Origin: Actinomycetes bacterium
Lineage (GTDB): Bacteria > Actinomycetota > Acidimicrobiia > Acidimicrobiales > RAAP-2
Assembly: GCA_021849435.1 (NCBI GenBank)
Contig: JAJZSX010000021.1
Coordinates: 1-14,306 of the forward strand
Direction of reading: 5' to 3'
DNA length: 14,306 nt
Below, in pieces: positions 12,898 to 14,306 of this stretch. Every line of letters begins with the position of its first letter. The stretch's first letter is position 1. Position numbers and translations under genes: made by a program. Below the pieces are notes generated by a model that was not told the DNA's origin, did no database searches, and worked only from the letters and a program-made list of their open reading frames with translations.

Positions 12898-14306
12898 TCA
12901 CCACGGTCGTGTCGCTGCGGCGGTCGCACGCTGTGCCGTGATTGCCGTACCGGTCACGCCGACCGCCACGCAGCGGTCCGTGGTGAGACACGAGACGCCC
13001 AGCAATACGCCGCCGTTCGACGAGACCGTCGCAGTCGTCCACGACCGCCCGTTCCAAAGGGCGCCACCGCCGCCGACGGCCCAGCAGCGGTGCGTTGACG
13101 CGCACGCGAGTGCGTCGAAACTCGCGCGCGCCGGGGCTTGGACACGCTGCCACAATCCCCGTCGCAACCCGAGCACGGGCACTCCGCGCTCGGTGGTCGC
13201 GGCCCAACAGGCGCCGGAGCGGTCACAGGTCACCGCGAGGGCTTCGCCGGACGTTCCTGGCATCGACTGGACGCGCCAACCCCGTCCATTCCACTGCTCG
13301 CTCCACGAATGTGCGGCACCAAACGACGTCGCGGCGTTAGCGCCGACCGCCCAGCAGTCGACTGTGGTCGCACAACTGATCCCCGCCAGCTCCGATCCCG
13401 CGGGGCTGGGTGCTGCAACTACCCGCCACGCGCGACCGTCCCAGTGTTCGACGAGTGCGGCGAGCGCCGGTGTTCCCCCGTTTCGCAGACCGACAGCCCA
13501 GCAGCTCGCGCTGGTGGGGCAGGCCACGCCGTTCAAGATGTCATTGCCAGATTTTTGCGGACTCGGTGTTGCCACCATCCGCCACGCGCGCCCGTTCCAG
13601 TCCTCCGCGTAGGTGTTGAGACCGACACGACCAACGGCGAGGCAGTTGGAGGCGCTCGAACAGGCGACGCCGCTTAGGGCCGCGCCGGGCGTCGCTGGCG
13701 ACGACACGGTGGTAAAGGACGAACCCGACCAACGCTCGATGAGCGGTGCGACCTGACTCGTACCGCGACCTTCGAAGCCGACTGCCACGCAGAACGACGG
13801 CGCCACGCACGAGACGGCGTTAAGCGAGTCGAATGCACCGGCGGGGTTCGCCACCGCCACTGTCTCGAAGGACTGGGTCGCCACGGTCGGTGGGGGCGGT
13901 GGACCAAGCGTCGTCGTCGGGCTACCCGTGGCGGTGGTGAAGCGTAAATCACCCGAGGTGACGGTGCCGGCGCTATTGGTCGCCACGAGGTCAGCGTGAT
14001 AGACGGTGCCCGGGACGAGCCCTGCGAGTGTCGCCGACACCGTTTCGATGGCCATCCCGGCACCGGCACTGCCGGTGGGGGTCGTCGAGCCGTAGGCGGT
14101 CGTGGTGCCGAAATTGAAGACGTAGGTGGTCGCTGAGCCGTTCGGGTCAATCGAGCCATCGATGATTACCGTGGTCGGTCCGGGGGAACTGGTGTAGATG
14201 GGTCCGAGCGCCGGTGGCACGGGAACCTGGTGCGCCGTGGCCGCGGCGCCGACACCGCCGGCACTGACGAGGCCAAGGGCACTCAGGGCGCCGAGCACGC
14301 TCGTCG
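12898..14306 (-). CDS. Secreted FnIII plus seven-repeat (predicted beta-propeller) protein, 5' end cut by the window
   Basis: The frame is open to the window edge, and the earliest in-window start is GTG 14298. Residue numbers count from there. Residues 1-23 are an Ala/Gly/Leu-rich stretch ending in ATA-H, the end of a signal peptide, so the true start probably lies outside. Residues ~30-123 resemble a fibronectin-III-like domain (GLVPGTVYHADLVATNSAGT). A TTT/Pro linker (125-140) follows. Residues ~157-455 hold seven repeats of 38-49 residues with the pattern L-G-V-(S/A)-C-x5-C-x-AVG ... W-(N/D)-GR-x-W-x-V-x-x-PSP. All 14 cysteines of the protein are the seven C-x5-C pairs (164/170, 213/219, 260/266, 309/315, 358/364, 399/405, 437/443). 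Repeat 5 lacks the WNGR half. Such repeats are frequent in secreted actinobacterial proteins of unknown role; a binding or surface function is inference. Confidence 0.85.
   Translation of the reverse strand, partial: TSVLGALSALGLVSAGGVGAAATAHQVPVPPALGPIYTSSPGPTTVIIDGSIDPNGSATTYVFNFGTTTAYGSTTPTGSAGAGMAIETVSATLAGLVPGTVYHADLVATNSAGTVTSGDLRFTTATGSPTTTLGPPPPPTVATQSFETVAVANPAGAFDSLNAVSCVAPSFCVAVGFEGRGTSQVAPLIERWSGSSFTTVSSPATPGAALSGVACSSASNCLAVGRVGLNTYAEDWNGRAWRMVATPSPQKSGNDILNGVACPTSASCWAVGLRNGGTPALAALVEHWDGRAWRVVAAPSPAGSELAGISCATTVDCWAVGANAATSFGAAHSWSEQWNGRGWRVQSMPGTSGEALAVTCDRSGACWAATTERGVPVLGLRRGLWQRVQAPARASFDALACASTHRCWAVGGGGALWNGRSWTTATVSSNGGVLLGVSCLTTDRCVAVGVTGTAITAQRATAAATRPW

Noticed and set aside
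12860..13612. 250-codon plus-strand open frame at the right end
   Set aside because: It is the mirror of the secreted repeat protein. Its apparent repetition (ARP, TAQQ motifs) comes from the repeats on the other strand.

Overview
The window is GC-rich bacterial DNA. Strong GC preference at third codon positions, GTG/TTG starts, a trehalose-6-phosphate synthase of the mycobacterial type, and a secreted protein built from repeats ending in C-AVG and W-GR-W motifs all point to an actinobacterium. The class Acidimicrobiia is my best guess; that placement is inference from family resemblance, not from a marker gene.

Layout. (1) Bases 1-1200 look eroded. An AT-richer leader with inverted repeats and a strong bulged hairpin (121-152) precedes a plus-strand coiled-coil gene whose coding signal jumps frame at least twice (182-754). 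Facing it is a minus-strand SnoaL/NTF2-like gene whose C-terminal part is also doubtful. (2) Bases 1318-5998 form a tight plus-strand operon. Two half-size ABC exporter genes and an APH-like kinase-fold gene are joined by 4-base overlaps (GTGA, ATGA). The exporter halves are asymmetric in the way heterodimeric exporters with one degenerate ATP site are: Asp replaces the catalytic Glu in the first half, and LSAGQ replaces LSGGQ in the second. The kinase-fold protein has Asn where the catalytic Asp should be. A 13-bp hairpin terminator follows at 6195-6223. (3) Bases 6224-6685 hold no convincing gene. (4) Bases 6686-10481 carry a GH15 glucosidase (trehalase/glucoamylase type) and OtsA, suggesting trehalose breakdown and synthesis side by side. 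No OtsB is in the window. (5) A NagD-like HAD phosphatase (minus) and a MaoC-like hydratase (plus) diverge from about 11.4 kb. (6) Two small plus-strand proteins follow: a PEGA-like small protein of about 100 residues, and a 59-residue protein that looks like a YCII-family protein lacking its middle. (7) The right edge is a secreted minus-strand protein, cut by the window end, with a fibronectin-III-like domain and seven Cys-paired repeats that probably fold as a seven-bladed beta-propeller.

The most interesting items are the exporter/pseudokinase operon, the 14-cysteine predicted propeller with apparent strand-swap closure, and the internally deleted YCII-like gene.
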